Assembly: GCA_016793305.1 (NCBI GenBank)
Contig: JAEUHU010000281.1
Location: forward strand, 1 to 10,973
Source of the DNA: Planctomycetota bacterium
GTDB taxonomy: Bacteria; Planctomycetota; UBA1135; UBA2386
DNA length: 10,973 bases
Direction of reading: 5' to 3'
Within the stretch, counting starts at the first letter, position 1, and each line of letters begins with the position of its first letter. The position numbers and the translations under genes are program-made. The notes below the pieces were generated by a model, which was not told where the DNA came from, did no database searches, and was given only the letters and a program-made list of their open reading frames with translations. Positions 1-9,500 of this stretch are shown piece after piece.

Positions 1-270
1 GATCGCGTCGTGCTGAAGGTGCTCGACGCCGAAGAGAAGACCGCCGGCGGCATCCTGCTGCCCGACACCGCCAAGGAGAAGCCGCAGCGCGGCAAGGTCA
101 CCGCCGTCGGTGAAGGCAAGTTCGGCAAGGACGGCAAGCGCCTCCAGATCGACGTCAAGAAGGGCGACATCGTGCTGTTCGGCAAGTACGCCGGCAGCGA
201 CGTCAAGGTCGGCGGCGAGGACTTCAAGATCCTGCGCGAGAGCGAGATCCTCGCCAAGGTGGAGGGCTGA
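1..270 (+). CDS. groES: Co-chaperonin GroES (5' partial)
   Basis: GroES (Cpn10) forms the heptameric lid that caps GroEL and closes its cytoplasmic folding chamber. The frame is open from base 1 and reads [18 protein letters not shown], the conserved N-terminal part of Cpn10 including the mobile-loop GGI segment, followed by [14 protein letters not shown] and the C-terminal beta-strand region ending ILAKVEG. About 89 residues are present; the usual length is 95-100, so roughly the first 6-10 residues and the start codon lie outside the window. A GTG at base 10 is inside the conserved DRVV motif and is not the start. The stop lies 5 bases before groEL, and the groEL ribosome binding site sits inside the last codons, so the two are co-transcribed and probably translationally coupled. 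Any heat-shock promoter or CIRCE operator would be upstream of the window. Confidence 0.97.
   Translation, partial: DRVVLKVLDAEEKTAGGILLPDTAKEKPQRGKVTAVGEGKFGKDGKRLQIDVKKGDIVLFGKYAGSDVKVGGEDFKILRESEILAKVEG
261..266 (+). promoter_or_regulatory. groEL ribosome binding site
   Basis: GGAGGG, nine bases before the groEL ATG and located inside the last codons of groES. It fixes the groEL start at 276 and suggests coupled translation of the two genes. Confidence 0.8.
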
Positions 271-275
271 TCCCG

Positions 276-1880
<1,605 letters not shown>

Positions 1881-1886
<6 letters not shown>

Positions 1887-2106
1887 TCCGGAGCCGGCGT
1901 AGCCGGCTCCGATCCGCTCGTCCTGGCTCTTCCGGCGAAGGCGCCGGGCATGGCGAGCTGATCCGGAGTCGGCGCAGCCGGCTCCGATCCGCTCGTCCTG
2001 GATCTTCCGGCGAAGGCGCCGGGAATGGGCGAGCTGATCCGGAGTCGGCGCAGCCGGCACCGCTCGGCTCGTCCTGTTCTTCCGGCGAAGGCGCCGGGAC
2101 ACGATG
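1881..2106 (+). repeat. Three tandem ~75-base hairpin repeats in groEL-dnaJ spacer
   Basis: Three direct copies begin at 1881, 1956 and 2032 (spacing 75 and 76 bases), each starting AGCTGATCCGGAG. The first copy contains the groEL Ser codon and TGA stop, so each later copy also carries that AGCTGA. Each unit holds two stem-loops. The first is GGAGCCGGC-loop-GCCGGCTCC: a perfect stem in copy 1, one G-T wobble in copy 2, and a further mismatch in copy 3. The second is CCGGCG-AAGG-CGCCGG, identical in all three copies. No convincing protein is encoded here. The elements may act as Rho-independent-like or RNA-stabilising structures between groEL and dnaJ, or be a REP-like family; no T-run follows any stem. 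Confidence 0.9.
1889..1911 (+). terminator. Strong stem-loop just after groEL stop
   Basis: A ten-base-pair perfect stem (arms 1889-1898 and 1902-1911) with a GTA loop begins three bases after the groEL stop codon. It belongs to repeat copy 1. It resembles the stem of an intrinsic terminator but lacks a T tract, so it may instead block 3' exonucleases and stabilise groESL mRNA. The following stem at 1932-1947 (CCGGCG, loop AAGG, CGCCGG) could act with it. Confidence 0.4.
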
Positions 2107-2145
2107 CGGGCGAAACCACGCAACGGGTCGGACGCCTTTGCCGGG

Positions 2146-2178
2146 AGGCTCGCTTCGCTCGCGGGGCGAAGAGAGCCT
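2146..2178 (+). other. Long imperfect hairpin in groEL-dnaJ spacer
   Basis: Arms AGGCTC (2146-2151) and CTTCGC (2153-2158) pair with GCGAAG (2166-2171) and GAGCCT (2173-2178), giving 12 base pairs, one G-A mismatch and a 7-base loop. It lies after the tandem repeats and about 95 bases before dnaJ. It could be a transcript-processing, attenuation or termination structure; no T tract follows. The bases from 2107 to 2145 and 2179 to 2246 show no feature I can support. Confidence 0.45.
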
Positions 2179-2247
2179 GCAAACCGCTGTCGCCTGGTTT
2201 CCCTCGTTGGTTTCGGGGGCTTCTGCCTGCGGGCTGGGGCACCGATA

Positions 2248-2263
2248 GGAGCCGCGTAGCTCC
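2248..2263 (+). other. Small hairpin upstream of dnaJ, shortened copy of repeat core
   Basis: GGAGC (2248-2252) pairs with GCTCC (2259-2263) around the loop CGCGTA. The sequence resembles the GGAGCC...GTAGC...CTCC core of the tandem repeats with internal bases deleted, so it may be a degenerate fourth copy. It lies nine bases before the dnaJ ATG. Its 5' arm carries the only AGGAG-like Shine-Dalgarno motif near dnaJ, and folding would hide it, but the motif is about 21 bases from the ATG, farther than usual. Confidence 0.35.
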
Positions 2264-2272
2264 ATTCCTCCC

Positions 2273-3412
2273 ATGGCCCAGAAGCGCGATTACTACGAAG
2301 TGCTCGGCGTCGACCGCAAGGCCGACGACGACACCATCAAGAAGGCCTACCGCAAGCTGGCCCTCGAGAACCACCCGGACCGCAATCCGGGCAACACCGA
2401 GGCCGAGAAGCGCTTCAAGGACGCGGCCGAGGCCTACGCGGTGCTCAGCGACGCGACGAAGCGGCAGCGCTACGACCAGTTCGGCCACGCGGGCGTCGAC
2501 GGGGCCGGCGGCGGCGGGGCGGGCTTCGCCTCGGCGCAGGACATCTTCTCGGCGTTCGGCGACCTGTTCGGCAACGGCGGAGGCGGCTTCTTCGAACAGT
2601 TCTTCGGCGGCGGTGGTGGCCGCGGCCGCGGGCGGCGCGGCGCCAGCCTGAAGGTCGACCTAGAGCTGACGCTCGAAGAAGTCGCGACCGGCGTGAAGAA
2701 GACCATCGACCTGAAGCGCCCCGAGCGCTGCAGCCACTGCAGCGGCAGCGGCGCCAAGCCGGGCACGCAGAAGAAGACCTGCAAGACGTGCAACGGCCAC
2801 GGCCAGGTGATCCGTTCGCAGGGCTTCTTCCAGATGCGGCAGACCTGCCCGACCTGCCAGGGCCAGGGCGAATCGATCGACGATCCGTGCCCGAAGTGCC
2901 ACGGCCGCGGAGCGGTGCCGAAGGAGTCGCCGATCACGCTGACGATCCCGGCCGGCATCGATTCGGGCCACACCGAACGCATCGCCGGCCAGGGCGAGCC
3001 GGGCGACGGCGGCGGCCCGCCCGGCGACCTGGTCGTCGTGCTGCACGTCGCCGACCACGACGTCTACACCCGCTACGGCGAGGACCTGCTGATGCAGACC
3101 CGCATCACGTTCCGCCAGGCAGTGATGGGCGACGAGATCGAGATCCCCACCATCACCGGCGAGACCGTCGCGATGAAGATCCCGGCCGGCACCCAGCCCG
3201 GCGAGAAGCTGCGCATCCGCAACCACGGCCTGCCGCGGGCCGACGGCTACGGTCGCGGCAGCCTGGTCGTGCAGGTGCAGATCGACGTGCCGAAGAAGGT
3301 CACGGCGGAGCAGGAAGAGCTGCTGCGCAAGTTCGACGAGCTCGACGGCAAGAAGGGCAAGAAGCACGGCAAGAAGACCATCTTCGAGAAGGTGAAGGAC
3401 ATCTTCTCGTGA
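2273..3412 (+). CDS. dnaJ: Chaperone DnaJ (Hsp40, type I)
   Basis: DnaJ delivers unfolded substrates to DnaK and stimulates its ATPase in the cytoplasm. The 379-residue product has the full type I layout: J domain (1-70) with the HPD motif at 34-36, a Gly/Phe-rich linker (about 78-122), a zinc-binding domain with four CxxCxGxG-type repeats starting at C153, C170, C192 and C206, then the C-terminal substrate-binding beta domains (for example [18 protein letters not shown]). The tail is Lys-rich and ends KVKDIFS. The length is normal for the family. The ATG at 2273 gives the canonical [13 protein letters not shown] start, although no well-spaced Shine-Dalgarno precedes it. grpE begins 16 bases after the stop, indicating an operon. 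DnaK, the partner of both, is not in this window. Confidence 0.98.
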   Translation: MAQKRDYYEVLGVDRKADDDTIKKAYRKLALENHPDRNPGNTEAEKRFKDAAEAYAVLSDATKRQRYDQFGHAGVDGAGGGGAGFASAQDIFSAFGDLFGNGGGGFFEQFFGGGGGRGRGRRGASLKVDLELTLEEVATGVKKTIDLKRPERCSHCSGSGAKPGTQKKTCKTCNGHGQVIRSQGFFQMRQTCPTCQGQGESIDDPCPKCHGRGAVPKESPITLTIPAGIDSGHTERIAGQGEPGDGGGPPGDLVVVLHVADHDVYTRYGEDLLMQTRITFRQAVMGDEIEIPTITGETVAMKIPAGTQPGEKLRIRNHGLPRADGYGRGSLVVQVQIDVPKKVTAEQEELLRKFDELDGKKGKKHGKKTIFEKVKDIFS

Positions 3413-3414
3413 CC

Positions 3415-3422
3415 GGAAGGAG
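3415..3422 (+). promoter_or_regulatory. grpE ribosome binding site
   Basis: GGAAGGAG ends six bases before a GTG at 3429. It decides the grpE start, which is GTG rather than a later ATG, and lies between the dnaJ stop and grpE. Confidence 0.8.
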
Positions 3423-3428
3423 CATCCA

Positions 3429-3980
3429 GTGAACGACACCGGCAACGACCACGACCCGAAGGCCCCGAACCCGACCGGTTCGAACGAGCCCACCACCGAG
3501 ATCCCGACCCCGGATCAGGAGCTCGCGCGCCTGCAGAACGAGCGCAACCAGCTCGAGCAGCAGCTGCAGCGCCAGCTCGCCGACGCCGCCAACATGCGGC
3601 GCCGCGCGCGGCAAGAGATGGACGACCAGAAGCGTCGGGTGGTCGAAGGGCTCGCGCAGGAACTGCTGCCGGCCCTCGACAGCTTCGGCATGGCGATCGC
3701 CGCGTTCGACGGTGGCAACACCGACCCGAAGGCGCTGGTCGAAGGCGTGCGCATGACGCGCATGCTGCTGCAGAGCGCGCTCGAACGACACGGCCTGCAG
3801 GAGATCGCCGCGACCGGCGTCGCGTTCGATCCGGCGCGGCACGAGGCGGTCGGCGTCGAGCCGTCGACCACCGTCGCCGAGGGCCAGATCCTGCGCGTGC
3901 TGCAGACCGGCTACCAGATCGGCGACCGTGTCGTGCGCCACAGCCGCGTGGTCGTCGCCGGCCCAGCGCCGAAGAGCTGA
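3429..3980 (+). CDS. grpE: Nucleotide exchange factor GrpE
   Basis: GrpE releases ADP from DnaK and so resets the DnaK-DnaJ cycle. The 183-residue product shows a disordered acidic/polar N-terminus (1-28), a long helix with coiled-coil character (about 28-75, LARLQNERNQLEQQLQRQL onward, including ADAANMRRRARQE), the helical bundle ELLPALDSFGMAI, and the C-terminal beta domain with FDPARHEAVGV and the family signature VLQTGYQIGDRVVRHSRVVV. The length is within the usual 170-200 residues. The GTG start is supported by a strong Shine-Dalgarno. It follows dnaJ by 16 bases and precedes the FmdB gene by 60 bases, consistent with one heat-shock transcript. Nothing is truncated. Confidence 0.97.
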   Translation: MNDTGNDHDPKAPNPTGSNEPTTEIPTPDQELARLQNERNQLEQQLQRQLADAANMRRRARQEMDDQKRRVVEGLAQELLPALDSFGMAIAAFDGGNTDPKALVEGVRMTRMLLQSALERHGLQEIAATGVAFDPARHEAVGVEPSTTVAEGQILRVLQTGYQIGDRVVRHSRVVVAGPAPKS

Positions 3981-4040
3981 AGCCCCGCCGTCCCGAGACC
4001 CGAAGAGCCGAACGCGAACAGACAGCCCGAGAGCCACGCC

Positions 4041-4334
4041 ATGCCGACCTACGACTACGCCTGCAGCGCCTGCGGCCATCGCTTCGAGGAGTTCCAGAGC
4101 ATCTCGGCCGAGCCGCTGAAGAAGTGCCCCGCCTGCAAGAAGACCAAGCTCGAACGCCTGATCGGCCCCGGTGCCGGCGTGATCTTCAAGGGCTCGGGCT
4201 TCTACCAGACCGACTACCGCGGCAGCTCGTACGCGAGCGACGCCAAGAAGGACGAAGGCGGCGGTGGTGGTTGCACGCCGAAGTGCGGCACGAGCGACGC
4301 GCCGGCCGGCTGCTCGATGAAGAAGAAGGACTGA
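4041..4334 (+). CDS. FmdB-family putative regulatory zinc-ribbon protein
   Basis: A 97-residue cytoplasmic protein that starts MPTYDYACSACGHRFE, the hallmark of the FmdB/CxxC_CxxC_SSSS family. The ribbon cysteines are C8, C11, C29 and C32. The following core contains the family motif VIFKGSGFYQTDYR (47-60). Members are often annotated as putative regulators of amide or formamide metabolism, but the function is generally unknown and I do not assert one. The C-terminus is a Gly run followed by C78, C82 and C91, a short Cys-rich tail beyond the conserved core, then KKKD. It lies 60 bases after grpE on the same strand, with no terminator visible between, so it is likely the last gene of the chaperone transcript. 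The ribosome binding site is weak. Confidence 0.9.
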   Translation: MPTYDYACSACGHRFEEFQSISAEPLKKCPACKKTKLERLIGPGAGVIFKGSGFYQTDYRGSSYASDAKKDEGGGGGCTPKCGTSDAPAGCSMKKKD

Positions 4335-4503
4335 GCGCGCTCCGCGTGGCAGGACGCCACACGACGAGCGCCGCCGTAGCGCAAGGCCACAGCGTCTCCC
4401 TGGGCTGCGGGTGTCGGCACTGGCGAAGGACGACGACCCGCTCCCGTACCACCGCGCTCGCGGAGCCAGCGTCAGCTCGCCGTCGAGAAGCAGCCTGACA
4501 CCG

Positions 4504-4519
4504 GAGCCGCCACCGGCTC
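4504..4519. terminator. Possible bidirectional stem-loop in convergent spacer
   Basis: GAGCCG (4504-4509) and CGGCTC (4514-4519) form a six-base-pair stem with loop CCAC. It sits 11 bases beyond the stop of the minus-strand gene and between two convergent genes, where a shared terminator is expected. There is no T run on either side, so the call is tentative. The rest of the spacer (4335-4503) shows only a weaker GTGGC/GCCAC pairing soon after the FmdB stop. Confidence 0.35.
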
Positions 4520-4530
4520 GATCAGTGCCA

Positions 4531-6228
4531 TCACCGCGAGGACCTTCGCTGCACCGCTTGCAGCGCCAGGGTCCACCAACCGCAGGCGATCACAGGATCC
4601 GCGGCGCCGCCGCTGGACTTCGCACCGAGGGCCGCCCCCAGCTGCTGCTGCCACGCCGGGATCTTCCGCTCGACCATCCCGCGATACGTCGGCCAGTGTC
4701 GGGATCCCTCCTGATTGAGAGCCGAGCTCCAGAAGTAGCAGTACTGAGGATCGTCCAGTGGTGATTCGAGGAACTGGGTCAGCGTCGTCATCCGCGGCGT
4801 CCTGGCTGGATCCTGACCGAGCAGCTGCCTCGCCCACAACTCGGCGGCCGCCTCGATGCCCCCTCGCAGCGGCAACGAATCGAGCCAGCCCGGCAGAGCG
4901 CTCCCGAACTGCGGCGGGTCGCCGCCGAGGACCTGCAGCGCCGTGATCGCCTCGAGCGCGATCGCCGTGCTCACCGGGTCGCTCGGCGCATCCGGAGTGC
5001 CGTCGTTCCAACCACCGTCGAGCCGCCGCAGCCGCGTCAGGTGCTGGGCCGCCAGTTCCGTGGCCTTGGCGAGGATGGCACCACGATCCGACGCGCCCTG
5101 CGCCATGGCGAACGCCCGCGTGATCGCGGCATGCACGCGGGTGCTGCCCGGGCCCGTGGCCCCGAAGTCCCCGTCGGATTTCTGCTGCACGAACAGCCAC
5201 CCGAGCGCCGCGCCGAGACGCACCTTCTCGGGGCCGAGGTCGACAGCGTGGCCATCGACCAGCAGCGTGAGTGCCAGCAGGGCCGTCGCCTCGAGCAACC
5301 GCGGGCTCGTGCCACAACTCCCATCCGGGTTGGCTTTCGCGACGAGCGACGCGATCCCGAACTGGGCCGCATCGCGGATGGTGCGGAGCGTCGCCTGCGT
5401 CGCCGCATCGGTTCGCCGATAGCGCCCACCGATCCCCCCGCCGCCCTCGGGGAACATCGGCGCGACCGGCTTCGGGCCCGGCGCCGCAAGCAAAGCCCCG
5501 TACGCCGAGCCTGTTTGCGTCGACACCGGCAAGGCGGGCTCGGTGGCCTTGCCCGCCGGCTTCCCACCGGGCTTCCCGGCCGGCTTCGCGACCGGTTTCG
5601 CAGCCGGCATGGCCCCTGGAACCTGGAACCCGATCGGGCCAACGAAGTCGAGCGCGAGTCCCGCGGCAAGCCGCGCCTTCGGGACCTTCGTGGCCTGCCC
5701 GACGCGCAGCACGACGCGCTCGGCGCCGCCTTCGACCCCGGCGGCGAGCAGTCGCAGCGCCTGTTCCTGGGTGGCATCCGCCGGGACCTCGATCCCCAGC
5801 ACGAACGGCTCCTTGCTGCGCGCTCGCCACCCTTCGACTGCTCGCTGCAGCAGCGGGATGCCACTCTCGGGCGGCGTGCCGGGACGCCCCGCGTGGGCCC
5901 GGAGGTTCAGCACGGTCGGTGCCTCCGCGCTCTCCGGCAGCGCCACCGTCAACGCGCCCGGGGAGCCATCGGGCAGCACCGCGGCGAAGTGCACGAGGGT
6001 GCCACCGCCAGCGGCGAACCGGTCCAGCGCCGCCTGCACCTGCCCCCAGGGCGTGTCCTTGCCGACGCGCAGCACGATCGCGCCACCCGCCGGCAGCGGC
6101 TGCGCGGCGGCGAGCGGCAGGTCGACGACCGGCAGGTCCAGCGGCAGCGGCCCGAGCTTCGCCAAGTTCGGCGCCTGCGCCACGAGGGCGAGTTGGAGAA
6201 CGACGCAACACGACAAGCGGCGAAGCAT
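4531..6228 (-). CDS. Secreted alpha-toroid (prenyltransferase/squalene-oxidase-repeat-like) protein
   Basis: A 565-residue protein of unknown substrate. Residues 1-19 (MLRRLSCCVVLQLALVAQA) look like a signal peptide, so export is likely. Residues 28-110 carry a beta-alpha-beta pattern with PWGQVQAALDRFAAGGGTLV that resembles the periplasmic domain of ExbD/TolR; residues 124-180 may be a second similar unit (LLAAGVEGGAERVVLRVG). A Lys/Pro/Gly-rich linker follows (208-230). Residues 275-560 are helical with repeats of the terpenoid-cyclase alpha-toroid type: QQKSDGDFGATG, RLDGGWNDGTPDAPSDPV and a final IACGWWTLALQAV. Such folds in Planctomycetota are usually uncharacterised secreted proteins; no cyclase DxDD or DxDTA motif is visible, so catalysis is not claimed. 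The ATG at 6228 is chosen because the signal peptide starts there, with GAAAGG upstream; a GTG at 6264 would add 12 polar residues. It is divergent from the kinase gene. Confidence 0.8.
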   Translation of the reverse strand: MLRRLSCCVVLQLALVAQAPNLAKLGPLPLDLPVVDLPLAAAQPLPAGGAIVLRVGKDTPWGQVQAALDRFAAGGGTLVHFAAVLPDGSPGALTVALPESAEAPTVLNLRAHAGRPGTPPESGIPLLQRAVEGWRARSKEPFVLGIEVPADATQEQALRLLAAGVEGGAERVVLRVGQATKVPKARLAAGLALDFVGPIGFQVPGAMPAAKPVAKPAGKPGGKPAGKATEPALPVSTQTGSAYGALLAAPGPKPVAPMFPEGGGGIGGRYRRTDAATQATLRTIRDAAQFGIASLVAKANPDGSCGTSPRLLEATALLALTLLVDGHAVDLGPEKVRLGAALGWLFVQQKSDGDFGATGPGSTRVHAAITRAFAMAQGASDRGAILAKATELAAQHLTRLRRLDGGWNDGTPDAPSDPVSTAIALEAITALQVLGGDPPQFGSALPGWLDSLPLRGGIEAAAELWARQLLGQDPARTPRMTTLTQFLESPLDDPQYCYFWSSALNQEGSRHWPTYRGMVERKIPAWQQQLGAALGAKSSGGAADPVIACGWWTLALQAVQRRSSR

Positions 6229-6527
6229 GGGATCAGGCCTTTCGGGAGGCGCACCATGTGGCACACCTCCACAGAGCGAACACGACGAGGGAGGATTCCG
6301 CAGCCCGGCCTCCGGGCCGCGCCAGGACGAGGATCTGCGGCCAGCGATTCTCAGTCCACCTCGAATCCGGTCGTGCCGCCCCCGCAGTCAGGCTTGGCGC
6401 CGGCGACGTCGCCGGGCACGGCCGCCTGTCGCGGATCGCCGACCACGGCAGTCCAGAGGGTGGCCGTCTCGCTGCTGGCCGAGCCCACCCGGCAGCGGCA
6501 TGCTCCGCTCGCCCCGGGAAACCTGCC
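6229..6527. promoter_or_regulatory. Divergent intergenic control region
   Basis: This 299-base gap separates two divergent genes and should contain both promoters. I see no confident -10/-35 pair. It holds a hairpin GCCCGG-CCT-CCGGGC (6303-6317) and a perfect 16-base palindrome CCGGCGAC/GTCGCCGG (6400-6415), either of which could be an operator or transcript structure. A minus-strand Shine-Dalgarno-like GGAGGTG precedes an ATG at 6257 that is out of frame with the minus-strand gene. No gene is supported inside. Confidence 0.4.
6400..6415. promoter_or_regulatory. Perfect 16-base palindrome in divergent spacer
   Basis: CCGGCGAC followed directly by GTCGCCGG is a perfect inverted repeat without spacer, about 113 bases before the kinase start. 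The position fits a dimeric regulator site, but chance is possible in such GC-rich DNA. Confidence 0.3.
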
Positions 6528-9500
6528 ATGCCCTCCGACTCCACGAACGGCCCCCCGCCCGACTTCGACCGCCTGCGCAGCCTGTTCGAGCAGGCGCGGC
6601 AGCTGCCGCCCGCCGAGCGTCAGGCGTTCGTCGTGCGCATCCGCGCCGAGGACCAGGCGCTCGGCAGCAAGCTGGCGGCGCTGCTCGAACACGCGCACCA
6701 GCCGACGCCGGCGTTCGTGCCGGGCGCGCCCCCGCCGTCGAGCGATGCCGCCGACCGCACCGCGAGCGACAGCTCGACCGACAAGGTGCACTCGACCCAG
6801 ACCGCCGAGATGCTGCAGCGGCTCGCGCGCGCGCCGCGGCTCGACCTCGAGCGCTATGCGATCGAAGGCGAAGTCGACCGCGGCGGCATGGGCGCGATCC
6901 TGAAGATCCTCGACCGGCAGCTGAACCGGCGCCTGGCGATGAAGGTGCTGCTCGACCGCGAGGCCCCACGCGACGAGCTCGAACGGCAGCTCGCCAGCCA
7001 GTTGCTGGGGCGGTTCCTCGAGGAAGCGCAGGTCACGTCGCAGCTCGACCATCCGGGCGTGGTGCCGGTGCACGAACTCGGCCTCGACCAGCACGGCAAG
7101 GTCTACTTCACGATGCGCCTCGTGAAGGGGCGAACGGCGCGCGAGGTGTTCGCCGAGTCGCACGGCGGCAGCACCGACTGGCCGCTGACGCGCGCGCTCG
7201 AGATCGTGCTGCGGGTCTGCGACACGATGTCGTATGCGCACGACAAGGGCGTCCTGCACCGCGACCTGAAGCCCGACAACGTGATGGTCGGGAAGTTCGG
7301 CGAGGTCTACGTGATGGACTGGGGCCTGGCGAAGGTGCTGGGCCAAGACGACCAGCGCGACCTGCGGATCCGCCCGGAACCAGCCGACGCCGACGGGCGC
7401 GTCGACTCGGCACGCCGTCGCGACGCCGACAGCGACGATGGCTCGTCGGTGGTGACGATGGATGGTCAGAAGCTCGGCACACCGAGCTACATGCCGCCGG
7501 AGCAGGGGCGCAACGAGGCGCTCGACGAGCGCGCCGACGTCTACGCGATCGGGGCGATGCTGTATCACCTGCTGACCGGGCGGGCACCGTACTCGACGCC
7601 CGGGGTGAAGAAGCCGGCCTATCGCATCCTCGAGGATGTGGCGGAGGGGCCGCCGAAGGCGATCGAAGAGCTGCAGAAGGGGGTGCCGGCGGAGCTGGTG
7701 GCGATCGTCGGCAAGGCGATGGCGCGCGAGCGGGATGGGCGCTACCCGACGACGGCGGCGCTGGCGGCGGATCTGCGGGCGTTCTTGGCGATGCACGCGG
7801 TGCAGGCGTACCGGACCGGGGCGCTGGTCGAGTTGCAGCTGTGGGTACGGCGCAACAAGCCGTTGGCGGCGAGCCTGCTGGCGGCGGTGTTGATCCTGGT
7901 CGTCGGCATCATCGTGTCGACGACGCTGGCGAACGAGAATGCGGCGCTGGCGCAGCAGAAGACGGAGTTGGCGGCGGCGGAGACGAAGGCGAAGGACGAC
8001 GCGCTGGCGCAGAAGCAGCGCGCGGACGAGGCGGCGGCGGCGAACGAACGGTTGGCGCAGGAGAAGACGGCCCTGGCGCAGTCCGAATCGTTGGCGAAGG
8101 TCGCGGCGACGCAGCTGGCCGCAGAGAAGGGTCGCACGGTCGCCAACTTCAACCAGCTGTCGGCGGTCGTTCGCCTGAAGGACGTACTGGCGAAGCAGGA
8201 TGCGTTGTGGCCCGCGTGGCCGGACAAGGTTGCGGCGCTGCAGGCGTGGCTGGACAACGACTGTGCGCAGCTGTTGGCGCAGCGGCCGCAGATCGAGGCG
8301 ACGATCGCGGAGCTGCGCAGCAGGGCGGTACCGTTGACGGCGGAGCAGGTGGAGACGGACCGGCGGGCGGCGGCGGAGTGGCCTGCGTACGAGCGGCAGC
8401 AACAGCTCGTGGCCTCGCTGCGGCGCGCGCAGGCGATCCGTGCGGGTACGGCCAAGCTCGAGTTGCCGGAGCTGCCGGGTTCGTTGCAGAACGCGGATGC
8501 GTCGGCGCTGAACCAGTTCGCGTGGCCGCGGGTCGCACCCGAGAAGCCGGATGGCGAGAAGCAGGACCGCACGACGTTTGGCGAGGAGGCTGCGGGCCTA
8601 GTCGCGGCGCGTGCGGCGGTGACGAAGTCCGCGGGCACCCCGGAGGCGTTCCAGTTCCTCGACACGCTGGCATGGGCGGCGTTGGCCAATGGGCAGGACG
8701 AGGAGGGCAAGCAGCGCACGGCGGAGGCATTGGCAAAGGCGCCGGCCAAGGAGCGCGAGCCCTATCTTGGCTACCAGCGCGACATCGAGGCCGCGATCGC
8801 CGAGGCGCCGACCCGTCTCGCCGCGGCCGAGACGAAGCTGGCGGCGCTCGACGCGAAAGTGTCGGTGCGTCGCACGTGGACGTTCGGCGGCGACGAGGAG
8901 AGCCGTTCGGCGGAGTTCCTGCACAACGCGCTGGTGGACGTGCTGGCGGGGCTGAACTCGATGGCGGCGAAGGAGCGCGTGGACGTGGCGCAGCGACTCA
9001 CGTGGGCGCAACAGGTGCGCGCAGCGAGTCTCGCGCATCCGAAGGCCGGGGCGACGTGGTCAGCGGCACGCGAGGCGATTGCGAAGGCGGACGACGTCGT
9101 TGCCAGCAAGCGGTACTCGGGGCTCTCGATCCCGTTGCCGGACGAGGCGGTGATCGGGCTGGCGCCGATCGGCATGAACCCGGTGACGAAGCTGTGGGAG
9201 TTCTACGACCTGCGCAGTGCGTGGGATGGCAAGCAGGCGGCGACGGAGATCGAGATTCCGACGCACAAGGAAGACGGTTCGATCGAGGTGAAGGCCGGCA
9301 CGGGGATCGTGTTCGTGCTGTTGCCGGGTGGCACGGTGACGTTGGGTTCGCAGAATGACGACCCGAACGCGCCGTTCTACGACCCGCAGCACCAGAAAGA
9401 CGAGACGCTACACGATGTGACGTTGTCGCCGTTCTTCCTGGCGCGGCACGAGTTGACGCGGGGGCAGTGGCAGCGGCTCGCGGGGGATCAGCTGACCCAA

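Noticed and set aside
1..270. Complete small gene starting at GTG 10
   Set aside because: The GTG is inside the conserved GroES DRVV motif, and the frame is open to base 1, so the gene is simply cut by the window edge.
6229..6264. GTG start at 6264 for the minus-strand gene
   Set aside because: It would put a polar stretch before a clear signal peptide, and the GGAGGT motif abuts the GTG with no spacing. The ATG at 6228 fits better.
5271..6527. N-terminal extension of the kinase gene
   Set aside because: The frame is open upstream but runs antisense through the minus-strand gene and reads as Arg/Pro/Ala-rich low-complexity sequence. Kinase-family similarity begins after 6528.
6351..8402. 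Long minus-strand open frame opposite the kinase
   Set aside because: Arg/Leu/Val-rich shadow of the plus-strand kinase codons, as is usual in very GC-rich DNA; no domain is recognisable.
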